This document shows positions 53,997 to 63,603 of a stretch of DNA of 64,000 nt, piece after piece; within the stretch, counting starts at the first letter, position 1, and every line of letters begins with the position of its first letter. Origin of the DNA: Cyclobacterium lianum (lineage in GTDB: Bacteria; Bacteroidota; Bacteroidia; Cytophagales; Cyclobacteriaceae); contig NZ_FRCY01000007.1 of the NCBI RefSeq assembly GCF_900143075.1, positions 1 through 64,000 of the forward strand, read 5' to 3'. Made by a program: the position numbers and the translations under genes. The notes beneath the pieces were generated by a model that was not told the origin of the DNA, ran no database searches, and saw nothing but the letters and a program-made list of their open reading frames with translations.

Positions 53997-56819
53997 TTAC
54001 ATGAAGTTGTTCCTTGAGGGGTTAGACCACAAAGATTTCATTGTTCCGTTTTCGGATTTCCTTATAGGAACAATTTTTTTAAAAGGATTAAAATATCCTC
54101 CTTTTTCCGAATCATTGTCAAATATCTTTTTTGTTATCATCTTTTCAATTTCAACGATTATGAAAAACAAAAGACCTGCCGCCAGTATCCAGGTTAATTC
54201 TCTTGTATGCAATGGCGTGGTATCGAATAAAATGTTCATAAATGGAGTGTAAGTAAAGAATAGCTGAATCAGCACCACAGAGCTAATTGCATAAAATACT
54301 TTAGGGTTACTGAAGAAACCTTTACCCAGCACTGGTTCTCTCAAATAGCGACAGTTAAGGAGATAAAATACTTCTCCTGCTACAAGGGTGTTTACTGCAG
54401 CTGACCTTGCGTGGCCATAATCGGCACCAAACTGAATCAAAAAATGGTGAACCATTAGAGTGATCGATCCCAATAAAACTGAAACAAACCCTATACGCCA
54501 GATAAGAAATCCGTCCAAAATCGGTTCATTGGGTTTACGGGGAGGACGGGTTGTCACATTGGGCTCCCCGGGTTCAAATGCCAGTGCAAACCCAAGTGTA
54601 ACGGCAGTAACTAAATTAATCCATAAAATTTGGAGTGGGGTAATGGGCATATGTCCTCCTATAAGGACAGATGCCATCATAACAAAACCCTCTGCACCGT
54701 TAGTTGGCAGGACAAACAAGATGGATTTTTTAAGATTGTCGTAGATGGAACGTCCTTCAAATACTGCTTTGGCTATAGTTGCAAAATTATCATCCGCTAA
54801 GATCATTTCTGCGGAATCCTTGGTTACATCTGTTCCTTTGATCCCCATAGCAATTCCAACATCGGCTCTTTTAAGTGCGGGGGCATCATTGACACCATCA
54901 CCCGTCATAGCTACTATTTGTCCGTTACTTTGGAGTGCCTTTACAAGTCTGAGCTTGTGTTCAGGCGTTGTGCGGGCAAATACCTGGTATTTTTTTGCCA
55001 CAGCCTCTAATTCTATATCGCTTAGTTTTTCAAGTTCCGGTCCACTTATTACATTATCTTCTTTAACAATGTTCAGGCTTTCCCCAATAGCTTTGGCGGT
55101 AAGGGTGTGGTCTCCGGTTATCATTTTGACTTCTACCCCTGCCTGATGACATTGTTCAATTGCCTTGATGGCTTCCTGTCGAGGAGGGTCAATCATAGCC
55201 ACTATCCCCAAAAAATCCATATTAAAAACATCGCTCAATAGAATATTCTTATAATCTAAAGGTACTTTTTTACTTGCTGTTGCTATGATTCTTTTTCCTT
55301 CCGAAGCCAAGGATGAAAGTTGCTCCTTCCACCATTCAGGAGAGTTGGTATCGCTTTGACCGATACTGCCGTGGAATACAGACATTTCCAGAACCTTTTC
55401 AGGGGCACCCTTTAAATAAATGGTATTGAAATGCTCACCCGGAATTAAAACCGCCATAAACTTTTGGGACGAGTCAAACGGTATTATATCCAACCGTTTG
55501 TTGTTTTTAAATCCATAGTAGCCACCCTTGAGAGCAAGTGACAAAAGGGCTGATTCAGTTGGATCTCCGATTATTGACCACTCATCCCCGGATTTGTTGG
55601 CTTCCGAATTACTACAAAGGGCAACACCCTGAAGGAGTTCATCGAATCCATCAGATTCACCCATTGCTACTTTTTTCCCATTGTCGAAAATCTCTCCTAC
55701 AGGGGAATATCCCACTCCCGTGACCGTGTATTGTTTATTGGCCAATAAAACATCGGTAACTGTCATTTCATTCTTGGTAAGGGTACCTGTTTTATCAGAG
55801 CATATCACCGTAACTTCTCCAAGCGTCTCCACTGAAGGAAGTTTTCGGATGATGGCATTTTGCTTGGCCATTTTTAGTACGCCTTTTGCCAGGGTTATCG
55901 TCATTAGTACAGGCAATCCTTCCGGTATGAGTGAAACAGCTATACCAACCACTATCAGAAACAGTTCATTCAGTGCATAACCCTGAATAAAATAGCCCAA
56001 CATAAAAAATATTGCGGAAAGGAAAATAATTGCGATAGCGAGCATTTTACCGAAGCGGTCAAATTTTCTCATTAAAGGGGTGCTAAGGGTTTGCACATCC
56101 TCCATCATTTTGCTGATCTGCCCGATTTGAGTATGAACCCCAGTGCAGACCACAATACCTGTACCTATTCCGTTTGTAACCAGCGTTCCCGAATAGGCCA
56201 TACATTTCCTGTCAGCAGGAAGCGATTCTTCGGGAAATACCTCTGTGGTTTTATTCACAGGTAGAGACTCACCGGTTAAGACAGCTTCTTCAATCTTCAT
56301 GTTGGTTGCTTCTGTAAGCCTTATGTCTGCCGGAATTTTGTCACCCGCTTTAAGCAGCACAATGTCGCCCGGCACAAGGCTTTCTGCAAGTATAGATTTC
56401 GTTTGACTAGAACGGATTACTTTTGCGTGTCCCGGCAACATATTACTTATTCCCCGAATAGCACGTTCGGCTTTGTTTTCCTGAATATATCCGATCACAG
56501 CATTGATTAGCTCAACGCCAAAAATGACTCCTGTGACTAGCCAGTTGCCCATTAAGGCTGTAATGACAGCAGCAATCAGCAATATGTAAATCAGCAAATT
56601 ATCAAAGTGCTTCAGGAATTTCATTACCGGATTGACACCAGATTTTTCAGGTAGTTTATTCCATCCGTATTTCAAGCTTCTTTCTTCTGCGGACTTATCT
56701 GTCAGTCCTTCTGGAGAGGTATCCAATCTCCTGTAAATTTCATCCACAGGCAAGCTGTGCCAGTGTACCTGACCTGTAGAATTTGAAGATTTTTTGTTTT
56801 TTGTGTCTTTCGTTTTCAT
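53997..56819 (-). CDS. P2-type cation-transporting ATPase
   Basis: A 940-residue P-type ATPase with the layout of calcium or Na/K-type pumps: N-terminal cytoplasmic segment VHWHSLPVDEIYRRL, TGES (182-185), IPEGLPV (298-304) in TM4, phosphorylated Asp342 in DKTGT, and GDGVNDAPALKRADVGIAMG. The transported ion cannot be fixed from sequence; Ca2+ is likely. It is the last gene of the nucleotide/MBL operon, 12 bases after the PRPP synthase stop, and its 3' end is 73 bases before the HYC_CC_PP start on the same strand. Confidence 0.92.
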   Translation of the reverse strand: MKTKDTKNKKSSNSTGQVHWHSLPVDEIYRRLDTSPEGLTDKSAEERSLKYGWNKLPEKSGVNPVMKFLKHFDNLLIYILLIAAVITALMGNWLVTGVIFGVELINAVIGYIQENKAERAIRGISNMLPGHAKVIRSSQTKSILAESLVPGDIVLLKAGDKIPADIRLTEATNMKIEEAVLTGESLPVNKTTEVFPEESLPADRKCMAYSGTLVTNGIGTGIVVCTGVHTQIGQISKMMEDVQTLSTPLMRKFDRFGKMLAIAIIFLSAIFFMLGYFIQGYALNELFLIVVGIAVSLIPEGLPVLMTITLAKGVLKMAKQNAIIRKLPSVETLGEVTVICSDKTGTLTKNEMTVTDVLLANKQYTVTGVGYSPVGEIFDNGKKVAMGESDGFDELLQGVALCSNSEANKSGDEWSIIGDPTESALLSLALKGGYYGFKNNKRLDIIPFDSSQKFMAVLIPGEHFNTIYLKGAPEKVLEMSVFHGSIGQSDTNSPEWWKEQLSSLASEGKRIIATASKKVPLDYKNILLSDVFNMDFLGIVAMIDPPRQEAIKAIEQCHQAGVEVKMITGDHTLTAKAIGESLNIVKEDNVISGPELEKLSDIELEAVAKKYQVFARTTPEHKLRLVKALQSNGQIVAMTGDGVNDAPALKRADVGIAMGIKGTDVTKDSAEMILADDNFATIAKAVFEGRSIYDNLKKSILFVLPTNGAEGFVMMASVLIGGHMPITPLQILWINLVTAVTLGFALAFEPGEPNVTTRPPRKPNEPILDGFLIWRIGFVSVLLGSITLMVHHFLIQFGADYGHARSAAVNTLVAGEVFYLLNCRYLREPVLGKGFFSNPKVFYAISSVVLIQLFFTYTPFMNILFDTTPLHTRELTWILAAGLLFFIIVEIEKMITKKIFDNDSEKGGYFNPFKKIVPIRKSENGTMKSLWSNPSRNNFM

Positions 56820-56831
56820 TTTGAACCATTG

Positions 56832-57716
56832 TTATTTGAAAACATCTTTCATTAAATCTGAAATATCAATCGCATTACTTTCGTGAGGAACGGTATTACA
56901 GGTTATCACCTTAGCTACCCCTGCATTCAGTAAGTCCTGATAAGCATTTCCTGCAAACACTGCATGGACACCAATGCATACAGGGGGTTTCATTCCTGCC
57001 CTTTTCAAGTGTCCGACAGTTTCTATCATTGTCCGAGCGGTCGAAATAATGTCATCCACAAGAACCGGTGTATAATGATTATATTTTTCAACCTGAGGTA
57101 CAGAAACTTCCACATCTTTATCTCCACGCCTTATTTTTTCCAATACAATAAAGGGGGCGTTGGCATTAATGGCCACTTCGGAAACCCATTGTTCACTTTC
57201 ACTGTCAGGTCCTATCAAAATTGGTCTTGAGATGTTGTTTTTTATCCAGTCAGATATAAGATTAGCAGCCCTGACCACTAAAGCTGGGACTGAATAAATT
57301 TCCGATAAGGAACCAAACCTGTGCAGATGAGGATCAACGGTGGTTATGGTCTCAGCAAAAACAGAGACCAAGGATGCAAAATATCTTGAAGTAATACCTT
57401 CGCCGGGATGGAACTGCTTGTCTTGTCGCATATAAGCCAGATAAGGCGCAATCAGGCAGGTGCATTTTGCTCCTAATTCCATCGCGGTTCGCGACAAAAA
57501 GTATAACGGCAACAGTTTGGCATCCGGGCGGTCTAATGAACACAGCATTACGACTTTTTTGTCTTTTACATCCGAGTGGATACGTACATAGGTTTCACCA
57601 TCAGGAAAATTCCTTATGGTAAATTTGCCCGTTTGCACTTGGTATTGATTTGCAAGCGCAGTAGCTAAAGCTTCATTATCTGGCAATGCAAATAGAATGA
57701 TATTCTTATTGTTCAT
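56832..57716 (-). CDS. prs: Ribose-phosphate diphosphokinase (PRPP synthase)
   Basis: A 294-residue enzyme making phosphoribosyl pyrophosphate and AMP from ribose-5-phosphate and ATP. It shows NFPDGETYVRI, the catalytic flexible-loop region, DPHLHRFG and the PRPP loop VLVDDIISTARTM. The short length and sequence style are of the divergent group found in archaea and in such bacterial clusters rather than the classical 315-residue house-keeping Prs. It overlaps the phosphorylase stop by four bases. The AMP it releases could be the substrate of the neighbouring AMP phosphorylase. Confidence 0.92.
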   Translation of the reverse strand: MNNKNIILFALPDNEALATALANQYQVQTGKFTIRNFPDGETYVRIHSDVKDKKVVMLCSLDRPDAKLLPLYFLSRTAMELGAKCTCLIAPYLAYMRQDKQFHPGEGITSRYFASLVSVFAETITTVDPHLHRFGSLSEIYSVPALVVRAANLISDWIKNNISRPILIGPDSESEQWVSEVAINANAPFIVLEKIRRGDKDVEVSVPQVEKYNHYTPVLVDDIISTARTMIETVGHLKRAGMKPPVCIGVHAVFAGNAYQDLLNAGVAKVITCNTVPHESNAIDISDLMKDVFK

Positions 57717-59212
57717 TTGATTACAATTATTTGGGTTTGACTTCTATAATATTCAAGGGCATAATCCAATTCGCCCTTTGCTTCTGCGTAAATGGCAAGG
57801 AGTACATCTCCTTTTTTTACTTGTTTATTCAAAGGGGCATTAAACAATACCCCTGCTTTGGGGGATTTTGGTGCTCCGGCAAGCTTGGCGAGTTTGGCAA
57901 TCTTCCTGGTATCTATTCTTTCAACAATTCCATCAACCTCGGACAACACCTCCATACAAAAATCCGCATAGGATGGCTCTGTGAAACGCCCCTGTGCTTC
58001 GCATATTGACATTAATTTTTTGTGGGCTAAACCTGAAGTAAGTATTTCGGCAGCCATTTTTACACCTTTTCCTCTCTCTGATTTTCCCGAAAGTTCCAAT
58101 AATTCACCGGCAATTAGTATTGCTCTTTGCTTCAGGTCTTCGGGAGCGTCATGCTCATTTCTCAGCACGCTCAAAACGTCCATTGCTTCCAGGGCAGGAC
58201 CAATCCCTCTTCCAATTGGCTGGCTGCCATCGGTAATAATCACTTTCACAACTAAACCAATATTTTTCCCAACTATTTCGAATAGTTCTTTTAGTTCTTT
58301 CGCTTTACTTTCTGACCTGATTTTAGCAGTTTCTCCGACAGGTATATCAATTATCACGTGCGTTGCACCTGCCGCTGCTTTTTTGGAAAGCACGGAAGCG
58401 ATCATCTGACCTTCGCTGTCTATATCAAGCGCTTTTTCAACGGAGATAAGAATGTCATCGGCCGGGCTTAAACTCACCGATCCTCCCCAGACCAAACAAC
58501 CGTTTTCCATAGTGACAACCTCTTTCATTTGACTCATTGTCAGTTCCACATTGGTCATCACTTCCATTGTATCGGCTGTTCCTGCGGGGGATGTGATTGC
58601 ACGGGAGGATGTTTTGGGAATAGTTAAACCTGCAGAAGCGGCTATGCTGATGACAATAGGAGTTGTTCTGTTCCCCGGTAAGCCTCCTATACAGTGTTTA
58701 TCATATACAAGGTTTCCATCCCATGTTAATTTTTCACCGGAGCGTACCATAGCACGGGTTAGGCCAATTATTTCACTGGTGGAAAGGTGATTGCCGGAAG
58801 TGGCGGTAATGAATGCGGCAAGTTCAATGTTGGAGTAGTGGCCTTTTGAAATGTCTCCGACAATTTGTTCCAGTTCAGTTTCCGTCAACTCCTTTCCATA
58901 CATCTTTGCCCTGACCAATCCAACCGATGGAATGGGTTGTAGGTGGGAGACTGTAATCTTGTTGTCCTTTTTTGCCTCCAGCCTTTTGATGGCCACCGTG
59001 GAAAGACCTGCCTCTCCGTGTCGCAACAGTTCTGATTGTACAACATTCAGCGTAGCTACAATGCTTCTATCCATGCAATGGACCACCACGCGAGTAAGCG
59101 CAGTAAATCCTTCGGAGCGGCACACATGGCAATCAGAACGCATATAAATTATGTTCTCGCGGTAGGTATCTATCCCGAGATTTTTTATCGTAAGAGTTTT
59201 ATTGTTGTGCAT
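57713..59212 (-). CDS. AMP/thymidine phosphorylase (archaeal-type DeoA family)
   Basis: A 499-residue phosphorylase with the N-terminal beta domain (1-90) that marks the archaeal AMP phosphorylase/TIGR02645 branch, then the DeoA core: KHCIGGLPGNRTTPIV, SRAITSPAGTADTMEV, GGSVSLSPADD and the C-terminal barrel. AMP phosphorylase splits NMPs with phosphate into base and ribose-1,5-bisphosphate; plain thymidine phosphorylase activity is the alternative. In the operon it follows the MBL nuclease and overlaps PRPP synthase. Confidence 0.9.
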   Translation of the reverse strand: MHNNKTLTIKNLGIDTYRENIIYMRSDCHVCRSEGFTALTRVVVHCMDRSIVATLNVVQSELLRHGEAGLSTVAIKRLEAKKDNKITVSHLQPIPSVGLVRAKMYGKELTETELEQIVGDISKGHYSNIELAAFITATSGNHLSTSEIIGLTRAMVRSGEKLTWDGNLVYDKHCIGGLPGNRTTPIVISIAASAGLTIPKTSSRAITSPAGTADTMEVMTNVELTMSQMKEVVTMENGCLVWGGSVSLSPADDILISVEKALDIDSEGQMIASVLSKKAAAGATHVIIDIPVGETAKIRSESKAKELKELFEIVGKNIGLVVKVIITDGSQPIGRGIGPALEAMDVLSVLRNEHDAPEDLKQRAILIAGELLELSGKSERGKGVKMAAEILTSGLAHKKLMSICEAQGRFTEPSYADFCMEVLSEVDGIVERIDTRKIAKLAKLAGAPKSPKAGVLFNAPLNKQVKKGDVLLAIYAEAKGELDYALEYYRSQTQIIVIK

Positions 59213-59225
59213 ATCCCAATCTGTT

Positions 59226-60596
59226 TTATATGTACAAAGTTTCGTTCAATCGGGGAATATATGATGACCATCCCAAAGTTTCCTGCATCTTCTTTTCTAA
59301 TCCTTTTGCACCATCTGCTTCGCTGTGAACGATGAATATGTTATCGGGCATGGATTTTAATTTACTCATCCAGTCAATCAATCCGTTTTGGTCTGCATGA
59401 CCTGATAAGCCCTCAATGTTTTCGATCGTTGCTTTTACCTGATAATATTTGCCGTAGAGTTTGACTTCCTTTGCTCCTTCCAATAATGCACGCCCTCTTG
59501 TGCCTTCCGCCTGAAATCCAACCAACAGTATAGTTGCATTTTCATCGCCAAGATATTTTGTAAAATAAGTAAGCACCCTGCCACCTGCTGCCATTCCGCT
59601 TCCCGCAATAATTATTTTCGGTGAACTATCGGCAGCAAGCGCATGGGTTTCATCCATTGTTTTAATTCTTCTAATCTCGCTGCACATTTCGGAACACTCC
59701 TCAATTGAAAGTTTATGCCATGAAGTGTTTTTATGAAACACTTCCAGCACATTTCTTCCCATCGGACTGTCCATGTAAATGGGAATGTTCGCCATCTTTC
59801 CAGACTTTCTTAACTGCCAAAAAAGATACATAAGCAATTGGGTGCGCTCTACAGAAAAACTTGGGATAATAATGGTTCCGTTTCTGGCGGTGCATCGGTT
59901 GATTAATTCCTGTAAAGCATCAATAGCCGGACGATTTGGGTGAAGACGATTGCCGTAAGTTGCTTCAATGAAGAGCATATCTGCATGTTCCGGTTTTTCG
60001 GGTGGAAATAACAAGGGGTCAGTTTCTCTACCTATATCACCTGAAAAAACCAATAACTTATCGCCTATCTGAAGCTCTATAAAAGTTGCGCCAATAATAT
60101 GACCGTTATACCGAAAACGATAACGTATGTTTTCATTGATGTGAAACCATTCATTTAATGGCTTTGATTTCATTAAAGGCAATGTTGCCTCTACATCATC
60201 AAGACCATATAAAGGCAGGGCAGGTTTATGTCTTGAATATTTATGCTTGTTAGCCCTTATTGCATCTTCTTCCTGAATTTTAGCACTATCCTTTAAAATA
60301 ATTTCGGCAACCTGCAATGTGGGCGATGTGCCAATGATATGTCCGGCAAAACCTTCTTTAACCAAGCGTGGAAGGTAGCCTGTATGGTCAAGGTGAGCGT
60401 GGGTAAGTAAAACAAAGTCTATTTTCAAAGGGGGAAAACTTAAAGGTTTCCAATTTAAAAGCCGTAGCTCTTTTAGACCCTGAAATAAGCCGCAGTCAAT
60501 CAGAATATTTTTCCCGAATGCGGTAATAAGATACTTTGAGCCGGTTACTGTTCCGGCTGCTCCGAGAAACTGGATTTGTATTTTACCGTTCTTCAT
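59226..60596 (-). CDS. Beta-CASP MBL-fold nuclease
   Basis: A 456-residue metallo-beta-lactamase-fold enzyme with zinc motif HAHLDH (66-71), a beta-CASP insertion (about 205-350) and the C-terminal RNA-specificity segment GRALLEGAKEVKLYGK and LSGHADQNGLIDW. Such proteins are RNA-processing or RNA-degrading endo/exonucleases. The stop overlaps the start of the phosphorylase-side spacing (13 bases), and its ATG overlaps the ATP-cone gene by one base. RNA breakdown would supply NMPs for the phosphorylase. Confidence 0.93.
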   Translation of the reverse strand: MKNGKIQIQFLGAAGTVTGSKYLITAFGKNILIDCGLFQGLKELRLLNWKPLSFPPLKIDFVLLTHAHLDHTGYLPRLVKEGFAGHIIGTSPTLQVAEIILKDSAKIQEEDAIRANKHKYSRHKPALPLYGLDDVEATLPLMKSKPLNEWFHINENIRYRFRYNGHIIGATFIELQIGDKLLVFSGDIGRETDPLLFPPEKPEHADMLFIEATYGNRLHPNRPAIDALQELINRCTARNGTIIIPSFSVERTQLLMYLFWQLRKSGKMANIPIYMDSPMGRNVLEVFHKNTSWHKLSIEECSEMCSEIRRIKTMDETHALAADSSPKIIIAGSGMAAGGRVLTYFTKYLGDENATILLVGFQAEGTRGRALLEGAKEVKLYGKYYQVKATIENIEGLSGHADQNGLIDWMSKLKSMPDNIFIVHSEADGAKGLEKKMQETLGWSSYIPRLNETLYI

Positions 60597-61447
60597 TATT
60601 TAGTTTTTTGATGGTTTGAAAATGTTTCACACAAAGCCGAACATTCATCCATTACCTTTTCCAATCTCGGTGAACCGATGCCGATACTCTGCAATACAGT
60701 GTGATTGTGGTGCATGGTTTTACACAGCACTATTTTTCTATCTAATAATTGTTGCTTCTCTTTTTGTGTAAGGGTGGTAAGGCAGGTTACCGGATGTAAG
60801 CCCGAACCATCAATCCAATCTTTCAACCCATTATTTTTCGGGTAATCCCAACCCACCAAATTCATATTCATGCACCTTCCGTATTGTGCTGCATCTTCTG
60901 AAAAGCGGGTGTTTGTTACCACCCAACCCTGATGAAATTTTTCGGCATGACCATCCAACTGTTTCCATGACGTTTCTACATCTAAAAATCTTGACTGTAT
61001 GTAAAGCGGAATTTTTACATCGGACGAGTAACCCTGACGGTTATGGAATTTGCACTCAATCATAAAATGATGCTTGTCTTTTTCAGCAATTACATCCACT
61101 TCGTGATTTACGCAATGCCCTTTTACAATCACTCCTACTTGTGTTTTGTAACCTTTATGTTTCAATAGTTCCGCCACGAATTGTTCAAAAGGGAAACCGG
61201 AGGGGCCTAATTCCATAATAGCGTGTTTGAGTTTATATCGTGCCGCCATCGGACGGGAAACATTTCGTAGTAGGCGAAATGCCGTTTTGTAAATCTTGCG
61301 TGTAGACATTCCCTCTACCAGCATTTCCATTACTTCACTAACTACTTCGTCAGCTTGTTCACTGTTTGCACCAGAACGCATAAGTGATTGTTTTAACTTT
61401 CCTTTATTGAAAGGCTCCTGTAATCCCGTTGATTTAGTAATGATCAT
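60596..61447 (-). CDS. ATP-cone domain fused to an Mrr-type restriction endonuclease
   Basis: A 283-residue protein. Residues 1-85 form an ATP-cone (ITKSTGLQEPFNKGKLKQSL, then MSTRKIYKTAFRLL), the (d)ATP-sensing domain of ribonucleotide reductase. Residues 86-215 form an Mrr-like PD-(D/E)XK nuclease with Asp118 in EVDVI and Glu131-Cys-Lys133 in MIECK. The C-terminus is helical. The fusion suggests nuclease action gated by nucleotide level. It overlaps the 63-residue gene (ATGA) and MBL gene (one base). Confidence 0.9.
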   Translation of the reverse strand: MIITKSTGLQEPFNKGKLKQSLMRSGANSEQADEVVSEVMEMLVEGMSTRKIYKTAFRLLRNVSRPMAARYKLKHAIMELGPSGFPFEQFVAELLKHKGYKTQVGVIVKGHCVNHEVDVIAEKDKHHFMIECKFHNRQGYSSDVKIPLYIQSRFLDVETSWKQLDGHAEKFHQGWVVTNTRFSEDAAQYGRCMNMNLVGWDYPKNNGLKDWIDGSGLHPVTCLTTLTQKEKQQLLDRKIVLCKTMHHNHTVLQSIGIGSPRLEKVMDECSALCETFSNHQKTK

Positions 61448-61635
61448 GGTAATTGATTTTTTCTGTCAATTGATGCATCGTGTGTTTTTCCAAATTTCTC
61501 TTTAAACCATCGTTTCAGAGAAATGCCATCCTTCCGGTTAAGCATCCTTAGTGCTTTTTTGAATTCTTTCTTTAGAAGTTGGCTGTCAAAGCTTACTTTC
61601 CTGAGTATCTCCTTACTGTACTGTAACCAATTCAT
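61444..61635 (-). CDS. Small basic protein at the head of the nucleotide operon
   Basis: A 63-residue Lys-rich protein (MNWLQYSKEILRKVSF...) with helical character. I chose Met 61635 because the longer frame (to 61698) would start within the terminator and porin boundary. It overlaps the ATP-cone gene by four bases. Function unknown. Confidence 0.65.
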   Translation of the reverse strand: MNWLQYSKEILRKVSFDSQLLKKEFKKALRMLNRKDGISLKRWFKEKFGKTHDASIDRKNQLP

Positions 61636-61647
61636 TATTGACCTGGT

Positions 61648-61683
61648 TAAAAATCTATGGAGCCGGACTACATGTCCGACTCC
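61648..61683 (-). terminator. Terminator after the porin gene
   Basis: GGAGCCGGA at 61659-61667 pairs with TCCGACTCC at 61675-61683 (one mismatch, 7-base loop), followed on the minus strand by ATAGATTTTT. It lies 15 bases after the porin stop and 13 bases before the preferred start of the small basic protein (61635). Confidence 0.75.
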
Positions 61684-61698
61684 ATGATCATTGGACAA

Positions 61699-63000
61699 TC
61701 AAAAGCTGATAACAGCTTCCACCATCACTCCGCTAAATTCAGCTCCGGCAAATCTGCCAGTCCATGCCTCGCCATTATAGCTTTGCTTCACATATTCCAA
61801 TTTGGTCAGGACATTTTTGGAAATAAACCAACCGCCACCAAGATTGAGTCTGCTGATATCCAGGTTTTCAGTGGCACTTTCTCTCATCTTGCCATTTACT
61901 GTATTGTACCTTCCACCTATGTAGAACTTTTCATTTGTACCAAACCGATAAAGAAGTTCAGCGGCAAGCTGTGTGAAGCCCCCTTCAGTATCTGATTGGG
62001 GCTGGGTAAATTCATTGTTGCCATTGGCCAACTCATATATCCCGAAGAATTCCAGTCCCTTGAATTTGATGAATGGATTGATCTGTAAGGCGGTAAGTTT
62101 TGTGAATCTGGCATTGAACCTTCCATCTCTTGGACCTCCTTCAGCAACTCCATTGGCATCAGGTAATGTGTACAATACATTATAATACCTGGTCCCTGCC
62201 CTGTCACCACCATATAACCAGGTTCCAGTTGATGTACCATTATTGATATACCAGGAACCTGTTAACCGCACTCTGAAGTCTTCATTAAGTTGCTTGTCAA
62301 ATCCAAGTTTGCCATAAAATGATGGCTTGTTGTCGGTATTATCGGTAACCGTTACATTTTGATTGAGCTTACCGTTTGTGAGCCCAACCACAGCCAAAAG
62401 ACCATTTTTTTGAACAGTAATTTCACCAAATGCTTCAGTTGAAAAAGCATCCATAATGTAGTTGCCAACAAAGGGATTGAAGATCGCCCGGGCATTGTCA
62501 GAACGTCTGAAATGGGCATCACCATAATTGAACTCATCCAACCCAATCGTTATACTGGTATATTTCATTACCCCTTCTAGGAATTCAGGCTTGATAAAAT
62601 CCAGTTTATCAATTTGCATATAACCACCTTTGATCCAGGATTCATTATGAGCTCTGGAAGAAAGATAGGTCCTAAGATGCATGCGAACTCCGTCCAATAC
62701 CTGGACGTCCAGGTTGAGGTTGGCAGACGGCAAATTGAAGTCTGATCCCAGTTTGGTCAGGTTACCTGCCGTATTGCTTTGCCTAATACCTTGAAACTGC
62801 ATGGCGAAATCGCCACCAACCCTCACTTTTAATCCATCAAAGATAACTGTATCCTCTTTTGAGGGCTCGAATACATTCAGGCCGTTTTTATCGTTTGGCC
62901 TGAAATACTGCAAGGCCGGTTGCTGGGCATACACTACGCCAGATGCCAATATTAGAATGGCAACAAGCAAGGATTGAATTATTTTATTTCTCGTTTTCAT
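61699..63000 (-). CDS. Outer-membrane porin-like protein
   Basis: A 433-residue protein with a signal peptide (cleavage near VYAQQ) and a beta-barrel of Tyr/Gly-rich strands ending GVMVEAVISF with terminal aromatic. The pattern resembles OprP-type or DcaP-like porins of Bacteroidota; no ligand can be assigned. It precedes a terminator and follows the YceI gene by 13 bases, so it probably shares its transcript. Confidence 0.82.
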   Translation of the reverse strand: MKTRNKIIQSLLVAILILASGVVYAQQPALQYFRPNDKNGLNVFEPSKEDTVIFDGLKVRVGGDFAMQFQGIRQSNTAGNLTKLGSDFNLPSANLNLDVQVLDGVRMHLRTYLSSRAHNESWIKGGYMQIDKLDFIKPEFLEGVMKYTSITIGLDEFNYGDAHFRRSDNARAIFNPFVGNYIMDAFSTEAFGEITVQKNGLLAVVGLTNGKLNQNVTVTDNTDNKPSFYGKLGFDKQLNEDFRVRLTGSWYINNGTSTGTWLYGGDRAGTRYYNVLYTLPDANGVAEGGPRDGRFNARFTKLTALQINPFIKFKGLEFFGIYELANGNNEFTQPQSDTEGGFTQLAAELLYRFGTNEKFYIGGRYNTVNGKMRESATENLDISRLNLGGGWFISKNVLTKLEYVKQSYNGEAWTGRFAGAEFSGVMVEAVISF

Positions 63001-63013
63001 TTTGTTTGAATTT

Positions 63014-63592
63014 TTAATTGTTTGATTGTTTAAAAAAGGTTTCGAAAGAAATCTTCAGGTCATTTCCTGTCTTTATGGTACCAAATACTGCTGTTGGCGG
63101 ATCCATATTGAACTGACTGAAAGTCACGGGCAGGCTTCCTTTGAAGCGAATGTTTTTTCCAGAAACCCGATAGTCTACCTTGAACTCAACTGGCCTGGTA
63201 GTACCGGCAATGGTGAGCCTGCCACCGGCAAAGATGGTGAGGTCATCCACCTGTGCCCTGGTCAGTTCAAAGTGGATGTTGGGATGTTGCTTCGCTCTCA
63301 GCGCCTTATAGGCATTTTCGTCCATCCCACTTTTGCCGCTTTTCAACGTATTTACCGGTATGGTTACCGACAAGGACACTATTTCCTTGATCCGCTCACC
63401 GCTCAGGGTAATACTTGCCGAACCCTCCGGTTTTTCAGAAACCATCTCCCAATCGTGTAGGGTGGAGGTTCCTGTTACCTTTAAAGATTGACTGCCCATC
63501 AGCTCATAGTGCTGTTGTGCAGTTGCCGGTAGGGAAAGCGCTACGACTGCCAAAAGCAGGAAATATGTTTCTATTTTTATGAATCGTTTCAT
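63014..63592 (-). CDS. YceI-family periplasmic protein
   Basis: A 192-residue lipocalin-like protein with a signal peptide (ending ATAQQHYEL). The YceI signatures LKVTGTSTLHDWEM, MDENAYKALRAKQHPNIHFELT and FKVDYRVSGKNIRFKGSLPVTFSQF are present. YceI proteins bind polyisoprenoid chains or are induced by base stress. It starts 11 bases after the alcohol dehydrogenase stop. Confidence 0.93.
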   Translation of the reverse strand: MKRFIKIETYFLLLAVVALSLPATAQQHYELMGSQSLKVTGTSTLHDWEMVSEKPEGSASITLSGERIKEIVSLSVTIPVNTLKSGKSGMDENAYKALRAKQHPNIHFELTRAQVDDLTIFAGGRLTIAGTTRPVEFKVDYRVSGKNIRFKGSLPVTFSQFNMDPPTAVFGTIKTGNDLKISFETFFKQSNN

Positions 63593-63603
63593 TGTTAGGT
63601 GGG

